Shown: one piece after another, positions 9,382-17,965 of the stretch
How the letters are laid out: each line of letters starts with the position of its first letter
Position numbering within the stretch: the stretch's first letter is position 1
NCBI RefSeq assembly: GCF_030268205.1
Contig: NZ_BSQF01000003.1
Span: 274,566-338,565, forward strand
Reading direction: 5' to 3'
Source: Allomuricauda sp. NBRC 101325
Lineage (GTDB): Bacteria; Bacteroidota; Bacteroidia; Flavobacteriales; Flavobacteriaceae
DNA length: 64,000 bases
Made by a program: the position numbers and the translations under genes
Notes under the pieces: generated by a model
What the model was told of the DNA's origin: nothing
What the model saw: only the letters and a program-made list of their open reading frames with translations
The model's database searches: none

Positions 9382-9911
9382 TTAGTTGAAGGAAGTCGAA
9401 GGAACAATCAAGTTGTAAGCTCTAAGTTTTAAGTTGGAAGTGGATTAATCGAACAACCATCAACGAAAAACGAATAAACCAGTTGTAAGCTCTAAGTTTT
9501 AAGTTGCAGGTTGTCATTTCGACAGAACGTACGCCTACTGGGGTATGGTGCTTTAACGTCCCACTTTAGGTTGACACGAATTTCACGAAAGTCGATAATG
9601 TTTTATTGGATAAAATGTGTAATTCTGAACAAAGTGAAGAATCTAATATTTAGATAACAATGTTTAAGTGTAAAGGGCTAAAGGCAAAAGGTAAAGTTCT
9701 AAGTTAAAGGGGCGGACAATCGAGAAACCATCAACCAAAAACGAATTAACAATTAGCAATAAGCAATGTTCAATTACCAATTACTGTTTACTAACTATTT
9801 GTTTCGAACAATCGAATAATCCAAAAATTCAGCTGTAAGGGTCTAGTTTTAAGTTGGAGTGGAGATTACCGAACAACTATGAACCATCAACGAAAAACGA
9901 ATCCACAAAGC

Positions 9912-11363
9912 TTAATCGTTCTCTTCCAACACCTGACGTGTAAAGAGCTGTTTTTCCTTAATGATTTCGGCAATACCCTCTGGAAGTTCGTTTTCCCAGC
10001 CTTCTTCGTTGTCGATGATTTTTTTGAGTACATCCCTTGAGAAGATATGCATCACATCTGGATCGTAATCAATAATGTCCATTACCTTACCATTGTACTT
10101 GAAGAACTTGTACAATTCCTTCATTCTCGGATGGACTTTTACATTATTGCTGGTTAATATTTGTCCAGTTTCTGGATCTTTCATTGGGTATAGGTACACC
10201 TTCAGATCCTTGAAGAACAATTTTCCGAAGGCTTCGAGGATACCACCACTTAAGTGACGGTAATATTTTTCATCGAATACATCCACCAAGTTGTTTACCC
10301 CCATGGTCAATCCAATTTTTGCCTTGGTGTAATTATTGAAGAATTCGACCAATTTGTAATACTCTTGGAAGTTGGAAATCAACACATTATGACCCAATGA
10401 GCAGAGGAGTTCCGCACGATCCATAAAATCCTGTTCGTCAATTTCCCCCGCTGCTTTTAGGTTGGAAAGGGTAATTTCAAAAACCACGATGGTATTCTTG
10501 TACTCAACGGTCTGTTCACGAACAAAAATATCGTAGGATTTTTGGAACATATCCATATTTACCTTGGTAACAGGTCTAAAACTACCACGGAGCGCCAAGA
10601 TATTCTTTTTGTACAGTACGGCAGCTGGCAACAGGTTGTTTCCATCTGGCCCGAACATCACGGCATCCGTCATACCGTTCTTGATCAACTGCAAACTCAT
10701 CAAACGGTTGTCCACATCGATAAAATTGGGCCCCGTAAAATTGATCATATCAATTTCCAAGGTGTCCTTATCAATGTGGTCGTATAGATATTTGAGCAGT
10801 TTTTTAGGCTTGTCGAACTTAAAGAAGGCCCCGTACATCAAATTCACACCAAGAATACCCAATGTTTCTTGTTGCAAACGGGCTTCATTCTGTTTAAATC
10901 GAATATGGAGAACAATTTCGTCATACTCCTTTTGCTTGGGATCCAACTGAAAACGAAGTCCAACCCAACCGTGCCCCTTGTATCTTTTGGAAAAGTCAAT
11001 GGTGGCCACCGTATTGGCAAAACAGAAATAAAGGTAATCGGGATTGTTGTCGCGGCTGATACGTTCTTCCACCAAGCGCATTTCGTGGTTCAACATTTTT
11101 TTCAAACGCGATTGGGTCACATAACGCCCATCTTCCTCAATACCATAAATGGCATCACTAAAACTTTTGTCGTAGGCACTCATCGCCTTTGCAATGGTAC
11201 CCGATGCACCACCTGCCCTAAAAAAATGTCTTGCGGTTTCTTGTCCAGCCCCAATTTCTGCAAAGGTCCCATAAATATCCTTGTTCAGGTTAATGCGCAG
11301 GGTCTTAGCTTTTAGGGAGGGAATATTCTCGAAGTTATTTTCTCTACTAGGTATAGCGGGCAT
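9912..11363 (-). CDS. Conserved protein of unknown function, 483 residues
   Basis: A long soluble protein with no signal peptide and no membrane segment. Striking well-conserved-looking motifs: IYGTFAEIGAGQETARHFFR near 30-50, GASGTIAKAMSAYDK (about 53-67), YVTQSRLKKMLNHE, and KGHGWVGLRFQLDP. I believe close relatives occur in Bacteroidota and some other phyla, but I cannot name a domain or a reaction; any receptor-type automatic name would not fit a cytoplasmic protein like this. The gene stands alone, divergent from the PhnP-like hydrolase, and ends in a repeat field. ATG at 11363. Confidence 0.85.
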   Translation of the reverse strand: MPAIPSRENNFENIPSLKAKTLRINLNKDIYGTFAEIGAGQETARHFFRAGGASGTIAKAMSAYDKSFSDAIYGIEEDGRYVTQSRLKKMLNHEMRLVEERISRDNNPDYLYFCFANTVATIDFSKRYKGHGWVGLRFQLDPKQKEYDEIVLHIRFKQNEARLQQETLGILGVNLMYGAFFKFDKPKKLLKYLYDHIDKDTLEIDMINFTGPNFIDVDNRLMSLQLIKNGMTDAVMFGPDGNNLLPAAVLYKKNILALRGSFRPVTKVNMDMFQKSYDIFVREQTVEYKNTIVVFEITLSNLKAAGEIDEQDFMDRAELLCSLGHNVLISNFQEYYKLVEFFNNYTKAKIGLTMGVNNLVDVFDEKYYRHLSGGILEAFGKLFFKDLKVYLYPMKDPETGQILTSNNVKVHPRMKELYKFFKYNGKVMDIIDYDPDVMHIFSRDVLKKIIDNEEGWENELPEGIAEIIKEKQLFTRQVLEEND

Positions 11364-11425
11364 ATCCGAAAGTTTATCGTAGGCAAAGTTACACTCTTAA
11401 CGCAATCTATTAAATAAATAAGTTA

Positions 11426-11433
11426 TAATTTTG
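11426..11433 (+). promoter_or_regulatory. -7 box ahead of the PhnP-like gene
   Basis: TAATTTTG matches TAnnTTTG. Its last bases form a TTG that could be misread as the gene's start codon; this argues for the ATG at 11440 or 11452 instead. Confidence 0.4.
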
Positions 11434-11439
11434 GAAATA

Positions 11440-12216
11440 ATGGATGATCAAATGACCATTACTTTTCTGGGCACGGGTACTTCGCAGGGAATTCCCATTA
11501 TTGGAAGCAATCATCCTGTTTGCCTGAGCACCGACCCAAAGGACAAAAGATTGCGTGTTTCCGTTTTAATTTCGTGGAAAGATTATAATTATGTGATTGA
11601 TTGTGGTCCTGATTTTAGGCAACAGATGCTTTCCAATCCCATTGATCATTTGAACGGAATTTTATTCACACACGAGCATGCCGACCACACAGCCGGAATC
11701 GATGATATTCGTCCTTTTTTCTTCAGACAGGGCGATATTCCCATTTATGCGCATGCCAGGGTAATCGAATCTTTAAAAAGACGCTTCGATTATATTTTCG
11801 CCAATGAAAACCGTTATCCCGGGGCGCCCGCAGTACAGGTGTTCGAAGTGAAAAAGGATAAAAACATCCCATTGGGTGATCTGGATGTGGTCCCCATTGA
11901 ATGCTACCACAATCGACTACCTGTCTTAGGATACCGATTTGGTGAATTTGTGTACTTGACCGATGTAAAAAAGGTACATGAAGATGAAATCAAAAAAATG
12001 AAGGGAGCAAAGGTGTTGGTGGTGAATGCCCTCCGAATTGAGCCTCACCATTCCCATTTTAATTTGGAAGAAGCTTTGGAGTTCGCCCAAGAGGTTGGAG
12101 CGGAGCAAACCTATTTTACACATATTAGCCACTTGTTGGGTTTTCACGAAGAAGTGGAGAAAAATCTGCCCGAAAATGTACATTTGGCCTACGATAACCT
12201 ACAAATAAAAATTTAA
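11440..12216 (+). CDS. Metallo-beta-lactamase fold hydrolase, PhnP-like
   Basis: A 258-residue metal-dependent hydrolase. The zinc-binding HxHxDH motif is seen as THEHADHTAGIDD (His78, His80, Asp82, His83), with further His ligands in ALRIEPHHSHF and ITHISHLLG-like positions (YFTHISHLLGFH) near the C-terminus. The start FLGTGTSQGIP is typical of the PhnP/RNase Z branch, which cleaves phosphodiesters; the natural substrate here is not known. I choose the ATG at 11440 because the TTG nine bases earlier is part of a -7 box; ATG 11452 is also possible. The next gene begins one base after its stop, so they are co-transcribed. Confidence 0.88.
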   Translation: MDDQMTITFLGTGTSQGIPIIGSNHPVCLSTDPKDKRLRVSVLISWKDYNYVIDCGPDFRQQMLSNPIDHLNGILFTHEHADHTAGIDDIRPFFFRQGDIPIYAHARVIESLKRRFDYIFANENRYPGAPAVQVFEVKKDKNIPLGDLDVVPIECYHNRLPVLGYRFGEFVYLTDVKKVHEDEIKKMKGAKVLVVNALRIEPHHSHFNLEEALEFAQEVGAEQTYFTHISHLLGFHEEVEKNLPENVHLAYDNLQIKI

Positions 12217-12217
12217 G

Positions 12218-12715
12218 ATGTTGAAGAGTAGAATATTTTTATACCTGTTTGTTTTTACCTTTTTATTGGTGCTTTTTCAATTTGTGACGGCCAATAATAT
12301 GCAAAAAGCGTTGACCGAAGATGTGCAACAAAGGGATGCTAAATTGGAAAAATTGGAAGACTCCTTACAGACGATGCACCTAAAGGTGTTGGATATGCAA
12401 TACTTTTCTTTAGAGAACAATGATGATGCTTTGGTATACTACGACCATTTGAACCTAGAAAATCCAACCCGCTATATTGAGGACAAATTATTGGAAACCA
12501 ATGAACAATCTGGAGATAATCCTTTAATTCCGTATGAGGGGATGGAAAGCGATTTTAAAATCAATAAGATCAAGGTACTCAACCATAAATGGATCCTGAC
12601 CGATTTTTCAGATGGGAAATATTGGGGCGAGCTTTTGTTGGAATATGAACTTAAGGATGATCTAAGTATCGACTTCACCATGATGAATCATTTGTTGTAT
12701 GCGAGGAGCAATTAA
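12218..12715 (+). CDS. Small membrane-anchored protein of unknown function
   Basis: 165 residues. One N-terminal membrane segment (about 5-25, IFLYLFVFTFLLVLFQFV) is followed by a heptad-like coiled coil (about 30-60, LTEDVQQRDAKLEKLEDSLQ) and a mixed alpha/beta periplasmic-type domain ending MMNHLLYARSN. I do not recognise a family. Its start codon is one base from the PhnP-like hydrolase stop, so the two are almost certainly one operon; functional linkage is inference. Confidence 0.8.
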   Translation: MLKSRIFLYLFVFTFLLVLFQFVTANNMQKALTEDVQQRDAKLEKLEDSLQTMHLKVLDMQYFSLENNDDALVYYDHLNLENPTRYIEDKLLETNEQSGDNPLIPYEGMESDFKINKIKVLNHKWILTDFSDGKYWGELLLEYELKDDLSIDFTMMNHLLYARSN

Positions 12716-13352
12716 CAATTTTCAATAAGCAATAAGGTTAAGGGTAAAAGTTAAAAGTAATAAGTGCTAAGTTTTAAGTTAGAAGTTGTCGTGGCTGGCA
12801 GACAGTCGAAGGAACACTTTCAATTAGTAATTTCCAATAAACAATTTTCAATAAGCAATAAGCAATAAGCAGTAGGCAATTGGAATATAGTAATCGGTTC
12901 CTGAGCGCCCGCCTTCGGCTGGCAGGGAGTCGAGAACAATTTAATGAATTGTTGCTAACATAACGTCATGTTAACCTCCTGTCTGCTGAAAGGCACGAAG
13001 TTTCAACATCTTATCTTAGTTAGGTTGATACGCCTGCCTGCCGGAGGCAGAAATTTCACGAATTACTAAAATTTCATATTGATTGGAGTTTATCATTCTC
13101 AACAACGTGAAGAATCTTTATTCAATGAGCAATTAGCAATAAACAATGAAGAATCAACGAAAAAAGAATTAGCAATTTCACTTATCAGAACTCTAACCAC
13201 TAAATTCCATCAATCCAATAATCCAGTAATCAAAAAATCTCACTACTCATATCCCAATACTCGTTATCTAAATTAAGATTCTTCGGTCGCAATGCTCTCT
13301 CAGAATGACAAATGAAATTATCTAGTAATCCAACAATCCAAAAATCCAAGCA
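12716..13352. repeat. Intergenic repeat field 3
   Basis: About 640 bases. Modules: 'aagtgctaagttttaagtt', 'caataagcaataagcaataa' strings (12843-12880), cctgagcgcccgccttcggctggcag variant (12900-12925), gcctgcctgccggaggcag short hairpin near 13032-13050, tctcaacaacgtgaagaatc near 13097, and an inverted gattcttcggtcgcaatgctctctcagaatgac near 13279-13311. A 65-codon open frame at 13079-13276 lies wholly in these repeats and begins with a TTG; I do not count it as a gene. Confidence 0.75.
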
Positions 13353-14012
13353 TCAAATCCGTTCTACCAACCACTTTTTAAAGGAGTAGAAATTTTGGGG
13401 AGAAACGCCATGACCAACAGGGAATTCCTCAAAAGTATTGTCAATGCCCATTTCATTCAAGAATTCTGGAGCTTTTTGAGCCCATTCCAGAGGAATTACT
13501 TGGTCCACCTGTCCGTGCGAGGAATAGAAATTAAGATGGCTATGGTCTTTTGTTTGGTAATCTTCCGCTAAAATTTTCTGGTTGATGTATCCGCTCAAAG
13601 CAATTACATTTTTCACTTTTTCAGGGTAGGAGAGAGCAACCGCATAACTTAGAATAGTCCCTTGACTGAACCCTAAAAGGGTAATATTGGAGGTATCCAA
13701 ATTGTAAGCAGCGATCGCTTCATCAATAAATTGCGCAATTTTATCCCTTGACTCCTTGGCTTGTTCATCATCACTCCATTTACCTTGTTCGGCATCAAAA
13801 TTAATGGCATACCAGGCATGGCCAAAAGGCTCCAAACTATAGGGTGCTTTTACCGAAAACACCATCAACTCTTCTGGAAGTTCTGGAGCAAAAGAGAATA
13901 AATCCTCTTCATTACTGCCATACCCGTGAAACATGAACAGGGCAGGTTTTTTTTCAATATTGGAGTTGGATGGACGTAAAAGATATTCTAACGATAGTGG
14001 GGTGGGGGACAT
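13353..14012 (-). CDS. Phospholipase/carboxylesterase-family alpha/beta hydrolase
   Basis: 219 residues, the length of bacterial Abhydrolase_2 esterases. Nucleophile elbow GFSQG puts Ser116 at the active site; Asp170 (HGQVDQVIP) and His201 (FPVGHGVSP) complete the triad. The oxyanion segment is FMFHGYGSNEEDL. No signal peptide, so cytoplasmic. Substrates of this family are short acyl esters or lysophospholipids; the real one is unknown. It is the last gene of a four-gene operon, 9 bases after the DUF4870 gene. Confidence 0.9.
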   Translation of the reverse strand: MSPTPLSLEYLLRPSNSNIEKKPALFMFHGYGSNEEDLFSFAPELPEELMVFSVKAPYSLEPFGHAWYAINFDAEQGKWSDDEQAKESRDKIAQFIDEAIAAYNLDTSNITLLGFSQGTILSYAVALSYPEKVKNVIALSGYINQKILAEDYQTKDHSHLNFYSSHGQVDQVIPLEWAQKAPEFLNEMGIDNTFEEFPVGHGVSPQNFYSFKKWLVERI

Positions 14013-14021
14013 TGTAAAATT

Positions 14022-14345
14022 TTATGAAATGAATGTGAACCATTTTTGAAAATAGACGCCTAAAAAAGGTAGGGGCTTGGTTTTTTCGTTCAAGGCTTGT
14101 AAAAAGCCGAAAACCCAAATCACCAAATAAAAAATATAAATGGGAATGGATAAAAACACCATTCCAGAATAGGTAAGCAAAATGGCCAATGCATGAAAAA
14201 GTACATGGATTCCAAAAGCTTGACGAATATGGAATCTGGCAAATTTATTTTTGGGTTCCATATTCATTGTAATGGCGATCAAACAACCAATAATGGTTAT
14301 GTAGGCCACAATGGCGGCGGACTTACCTTCCTGAACTTCACTCAT
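14022..14345 (-). CDS. DUF4870-type membrane protein
   Basis: 107 residues with three predicted membrane helices (about 10-28, 46-66, 68-88) and the motif FARFHIRQAFGIHV, typical of DUF4870/Tic20-like small membrane proteins. Its ATG overlaps the stop of the dihydroorotase-like gene by one base (TAATG), so translation is probably coupled. Function unknown; a link to the upstream BatA-like membrane protein is suggested only by operon position. Confidence 0.85.
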   Translation of the reverse strand: MSEVQEGKSAAIVAYITIIGCLIAITMNMEPKNKFARFHIRQAFGIHVLFHALAILLTYSGMVFLSIPIYIFYLVIWVFGFLQALNEKTKPLPFLGVYFQKWFTFIS

Positions 14346-15598
14346 TACAGTACTATTTGATCATTATTGATAATTCCGTATACCTTTCCTTTAAGTTCAG
14401 CGCCCAAATACATGCTATTTTTGGAGGTGGAAAGAATGTCCTTATCCTCGAAAGTATAAGTCCCTTCCGGATTGAAAAGTGTAAGGTTGGCTTTGGCTCC
14501 TTCTTCCAATTTTGGAGATGCCACACCAAATCTGGAACGTCCTTTCGTCAAAAAGGAAATGGTCTCATTCAATTCGAATAATGAATTCAAGGTTCCAAAT
14601 GCTGATTCCAGACCCAAACTTCCATTTTTGGCGTTATCGAATTCCACACGTTTGTGTTCCACATCCATTGGAATATGATCTGTGGTCACAAAATCAATGG
14701 TTCCGTCTTTCAATCCTTTCATCAAGGCCTTGGTGTCAGATTTAGTTCTAAGGGGAGGGGATACTTTATAATGTGTATCAAAACCCTTTAGGGTTTCATC
14801 TGTAAAGAACAGGTTGTGAATGGCTACACTACAAGTTACATCCAAGCCATTCTTTTTTGCATTGGCAATCAATTTTACAGAACCTGCCGTTGAAATGGTA
14901 GGGATGTGCAATTTACCACCCGTATATTCCAAAATGAAAAGATCCCGTGCAATCTGAAGTTCTTCCGCCAAAGCAGGGATTCCTTTCAACCCTAAAATGG
15001 TGGAAACTTCGCCTTCGTGAGCAACACCGTGTCCTTTTATGCTGCCATCCTGCGGAAATGAAAATACCAATCCACCAAAGTTTTGGGCATAAAGCAGGGC
15101 TATTTTGAGCAAATTGGCATTGCTGATCTGTCTTTTAAAATCGTAATAGGCCACTGCACCAGCATTTTTCATATCAAAAAGCTCGGCCAAGTCTATCCCT
15201 TCCGCATTTTTGGTAAGTGTTCCCAATGGGTAAATATTTGTGGGTTTACCAAGACCTCTTTCCTTTAGGAAAACCACATTGGAACTGGTATCTGGAACAG
15301 GCTGTGTATTCGGGTTGAGTACAATATCGGTAAAACCACTTTTTCCAGCCACAAACAATCCGTTGGCGATGGTTTCGCGCTCTTCAAACCCAGGTTCACC
15401 AAAACTTACGCCACTATCAAACCACCCGAGAGAAACATGAAGATTTTCCAAATCGACCACCTTTGTATTGGATGGTGATTCGATTTTAGCTCCAATTTTT
15501 TCAATGATTCCTTTTTTGATAAGGATATCCCGTGTTTTGAGGTGAATCTCCTTGTTTTCTGGGCATACAATTTTTGCCGATTTCAGCAGAATGTTCAT
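14345..15598 (-). CDS. Dihydroorotase-like protein lacking metal ligands
   Basis: 417 residues of amidohydrolase fold, alignable to class I dihydroorotases throughout (for example ERETIANGLFVAGKSGFTDI, GHGVAHEGEVS, LGLKGIPALAEE, IDFVTTDHIP). The metal-binding HxH near residue 60 is replaced by DSGVSFGEPG, the later HxED is FSFPQDG, and the H in HVST-type motif is gone (HIPTIST); only the Asp of TTDHIP remains. So it should not catalyse the pyrimidine step; similar inactive homologues in other bacteria bind aspartate carbamoyltransferase. Start: ATG at 15598, which overlaps the upstream stop as ATGA; a longer frame to 15667 lies inside the upstream gene. Confidence 0.88.
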   Translation of the reverse strand: MNILLKSAKIVCPENKEIHLKTRDILIKKGIIEKIGAKIESPSNTKVVDLENLHVSLGWFDSGVSFGEPGFEERETIANGLFVAGKSGFTDIVLNPNTQPVPDTSSNVVFLKERGLGKPTNIYPLGTLTKNAEGIDLAELFDMKNAGAVAYYDFKRQISNANLLKIALLYAQNFGGLVFSFPQDGSIKGHGVAHEGEVSTILGLKGIPALAEELQIARDLFILEYTGGKLHIPTISTAGSVKLIANAKKNGLDVTCSVAIHNLFFTDETLKGFDTHYKVSPPLRTKSDTKALMKGLKDGTIDFVTTDHIPMDVEHKRVEFDNAKNGSLGLESAFGTLNSLFELNETISFLTKGRSRFGVASPKLEEGAKANLTLFNPEGTYTFEDKDILSTSKNSMYLGAELKGKVYGIINNDQIVL

Positions 15599-17517
15599 GT
15601 GACAAATTTTTGAATGATAACCTCTACAAGCGCCAGAAGCAACGCTAAAATAACAAACCATTTCCAATAAGCGGTTATGTTGTTGTCAGCTTTCAAATAA
15701 TCGAAAAGCTCGGCAACGGAATCTTGGGTGCTGGTTTTGGGCAACTCGTTAATCGATAAGTATTTGAGTTCACTTTCCCATCTAGGGTAATTGAAACTTA
15801 TTTTTTTTAAGACTTGCTCGTTTTGCATCACGGAATAAATACCGTCTTCGGTAGGTAGCTGGTCGAACGAAAGTCTAACCCTATTCGGGAAATTCTGCTG
15901 CAACGGAATAAACTCGTAACCCTCTTTGGCCACCTTTAAAATATTGTCTCCGCTAGTTTCAGTTGTGATATCAATTGAATTTGGTTCACCCAAAGTTTGA
16001 TATAACTCAGGACTTTTTGAACCGGATTGTGACATATTGTAAAAGGTAGGCACAATCAATGGGGAATTGATAAAATTGGAATTCTTTAGATCTAATGAAG
16101 TTGAAAACACATAAACGCCGTCCAATCCTACCAAAAAGGGTTCTCCACCTTGTAATGACAGAATGTTGGGCAAACGACCTTGAAGTTTAAAATGGGTTTG
16201 GGTTGTTGGATATTGAAAATTGGTCACTTCTTTTTCAAATACATTAGTATATAAAGGATGGTCGAAAGCAATTTGTGTGATGTTGGAGGGTTGAACTATT
16301 TTTTCGGTAAATCGGGTCCTACCCAAAGATGACAACAATGCATTGTAATTATTGATATCACTATCCACAGCAGGCACAATGATTACAGTTCCGCCATTGT
16401 TTTTAAAACCGTTCAAAACATTTTGCAAACTACTGGGAATAGAAGTCAAATCATTTAAAATGACCACTTGTTGCCCATCCAATGCACTATAATTGAATTG
16501 GTTAAGTGTGAATTTTTGAAATTCAAACTCCTCTCCTTGAAAAAGTCGGTTCAAATAATCCCCATCAGAATTGGAAATAGCAACCACTTTTACTTTTTCT
16601 GGAGTGTTGATGTTGAAATAGAATGTATTATCAAAACTCAAACCACTTTCTGAAATAAACAGCCTACCATTCAACTCCTGATTGTTAGGTACGGTGAATA
16701 GTACTTCCGCATTTCCATTTGAAGAGAATTTTGCAGCGGATTTAGCAATCAACACCTCATTATTATATAATGAGATGGGTAAATTATCCTCTTCATTGCC
16801 ACCTGAAAGCAAAACTTTGAGTGATGCTTGCTCACTAGAATTATCCTCAAAATAAATGGAGTCAATCGAGACATTTCCAATATCTTGAGGCCGCAAGGGC
16901 ACCAAATGAACATTCAGTGTAGAATCCAATTCCGCATTTGAATCCAATAATAGTTGTTGAAAATCGGAGATGACAATCAAGTTTTTTATGCTGGCAGATG
17001 AATTTGAAAATAGCGTATTTGCTTTTAATCCAATTTCGTTAAGGTTTAATTGTTTGGGTGAAAAGCGGAGCGTCAAAAGTGAATTTTGAATATCCTTAAT
17101 GGTAACATTGGCTAAGGTTTTTTCATTAGTAAAAAGACTGAACACCTGCTCTTGCTCACTATTTTTAATCAAATCTTGAATCGCTCGTTCGAGCAAGGAA
17201 AATCCATTGTTTTTGGCCTGCATGCTGAACGAATCATCCAGATAAATAACCGTTTCCTTTTCTTGTAAAGCTGTTACGGAAGACGAAAAAGGTTGGGCAA
17301 ATGCGATTATTAGGGCAGCCAATAACAAAAGACGGGTGAACAGGAGCAACCATTTTTTAATGCTATTGCTTTTGCGAGATTCGGCAACCACCTTTTGTAG
17401 CATGGCCACATTGGTAAAGGGTGTTTTTTTAAATCGCCTTAGTTGAAATAAATGAATGAGAATAGGAATGATAAGAAGAAAAAGTGACCAAAGAATTTCT
17501 GGATGTTTAAACTGCAT
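15595..17517 (-). CDS. BatA-like membrane protein with vWA-type domain
   Basis: 640 residues from the ATG at 17517 (MQFKHPEILWSLFLL); ATG 17523 or 17547 are possible but the MQFKHPEILW beginning is the family norm. N-terminal BatA domain with helices at about 6-24 and 55-75 around LRRFKKTPFTNVAML, then a von Willebrand A-like domain starting VIYLDDSFSMQ (DxSxS adhesion site variant: D-D-S-F-S), a glutamine-amidotransferase-like middle part, and a last membrane helix near 617-635. Located in the inner membrane facing the periplasm. First gene of the operon with the dihydroorotase-like, DUF4870 and esterase genes. Confidence 0.88.
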   Translation of the reverse strand: MQFKHPEILWSLFLLIIPILIHLFQLRRFKKTPFTNVAMLQKVVAESRKSNSIKKWLLLFTRLLLLAALIIAFAQPFSSSVTALQEKETVIYLDDSFSMQAKNNGFSLLERAIQDLIKNSEQEQVFSLFTNEKTLANVTIKDIQNSLLTLRFSPKQLNLNEIGLKANTLFSNSSASIKNLIVISDFQQLLLDSNAELDSTLNVHLVPLRPQDIGNVSIDSIYFEDNSSEQASLKVLLSGGNEEDNLPISLYNNEVLIAKSAAKFSSNGNAEVLFTVPNNQELNGRLFISESGLSFDNTFYFNINTPEKVKVVAISNSDGDYLNRLFQGEEFEFQKFTLNQFNYSALDGQQVVILNDLTSIPSSLQNVLNGFKNNGGTVIIVPAVDSDINNYNALLSSLGRTRFTEKIVQPSNITQIAFDHPLYTNVFEKEVTNFQYPTTQTHFKLQGRLPNILSLQGGEPFLVGLDGVYVFSTSLDLKNSNFINSPLIVPTFYNMSQSGSKSPELYQTLGEPNSIDITTETSGDNILKVAKEGYEFIPLQQNFPNRVRLSFDQLPTEDGIYSVMQNEQVLKKISFNYPRWESELKYLSINELPKTSTQDSVAELFDYLKADNNITAYWKWFVILALLLALVEVIIQKFVT

Positions 17518-17547
17518 TCCCATTTTTGCTTGATCAAAGATAGGCAT

Positions 17548-17965
17548 TAAAATATTCGGATTTTAATTATCAATGTTCAATAAACAATAATCAATCAACA
17601 ATAGGTAAAGTAGAATAATAAAGTAAATTATTGTCATTTCGAGATGTCATCCCGAGCGGAGTCGAGGGAGCAGTCGAGAAATCTTTGTTTAATGGACACT
17701 AATTTCACAAATGACACGAAATCAATAAACAATTAACAATGATCAATCTGCAATAGTCATTTGATGAATAGAAAAAAAGTGAATGTATGTCATTCTGAGC
17801 AACGCGAAGAATCTAAAATTCAGATATCAGATTTCTGAAATTCAACAATCCAAAAATCTAAGAGTTAAAAAGAGATTCCTCGTCGCTTCGCTCTGTCGGA
17901 ATGACAAAAGTTGGGGCGGGGAAAAACGATAAAACATCAACTTTTAACGAAAAACGAATCAAAAA
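17548..17965. repeat. Intergenic repeat field 4
   Basis: About 420 bases. Seen: gtcatttcgagatgtcatcc / gagcggagtcgagggagcag / tcgagaaatctttg (17633-17686), aatttcacaaatgacacgaaa (17700-17720), gtcattctgagcaacgcgaa / gaatct (17789-17814), and the inverted form gattcctcgtcgcttcgctc / tgtcggaatgac (17872-17903). The last two modules could pair as a long imperfect hairpin. Confidence 0.75.

Larger units (their letters stand above)
8985..9905. repeat. Intergenic repeat field 2
   Basis: About 920 bases without a gene. It repeats the modules of field 1: tcatttcgacagagc / gcgacgagaaatctc at 9181-9213, a third damaged copy near 9511-9530, cctgagcgaagtcgaag at 9295-9311, many 'aagctctaagttttaagtt' and 'accatcaacgaaaaacgaat' strings. 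It also has a ttgacacgaatttcacgaa module near 9572 that returns in altered form near 13024 and 17695, and an attctgaacaaagtgaagaat module near 9621 that returns near 13093 and 17791. Confidence 0.8.

Noticed and set aside
13079..13276. 65-codon frame starting with TTG
   Set aside because: Composed entirely of the dispersed repeat modules of field 3; no protein-like composition.
15598..15667. N-terminal extension of the dihydroorotase-like protein
   Set aside because: Overlaps the BatA-like gene; the ATG at 15598 with ATGA overlap and the family-like MNILLKSAKI start fit better.
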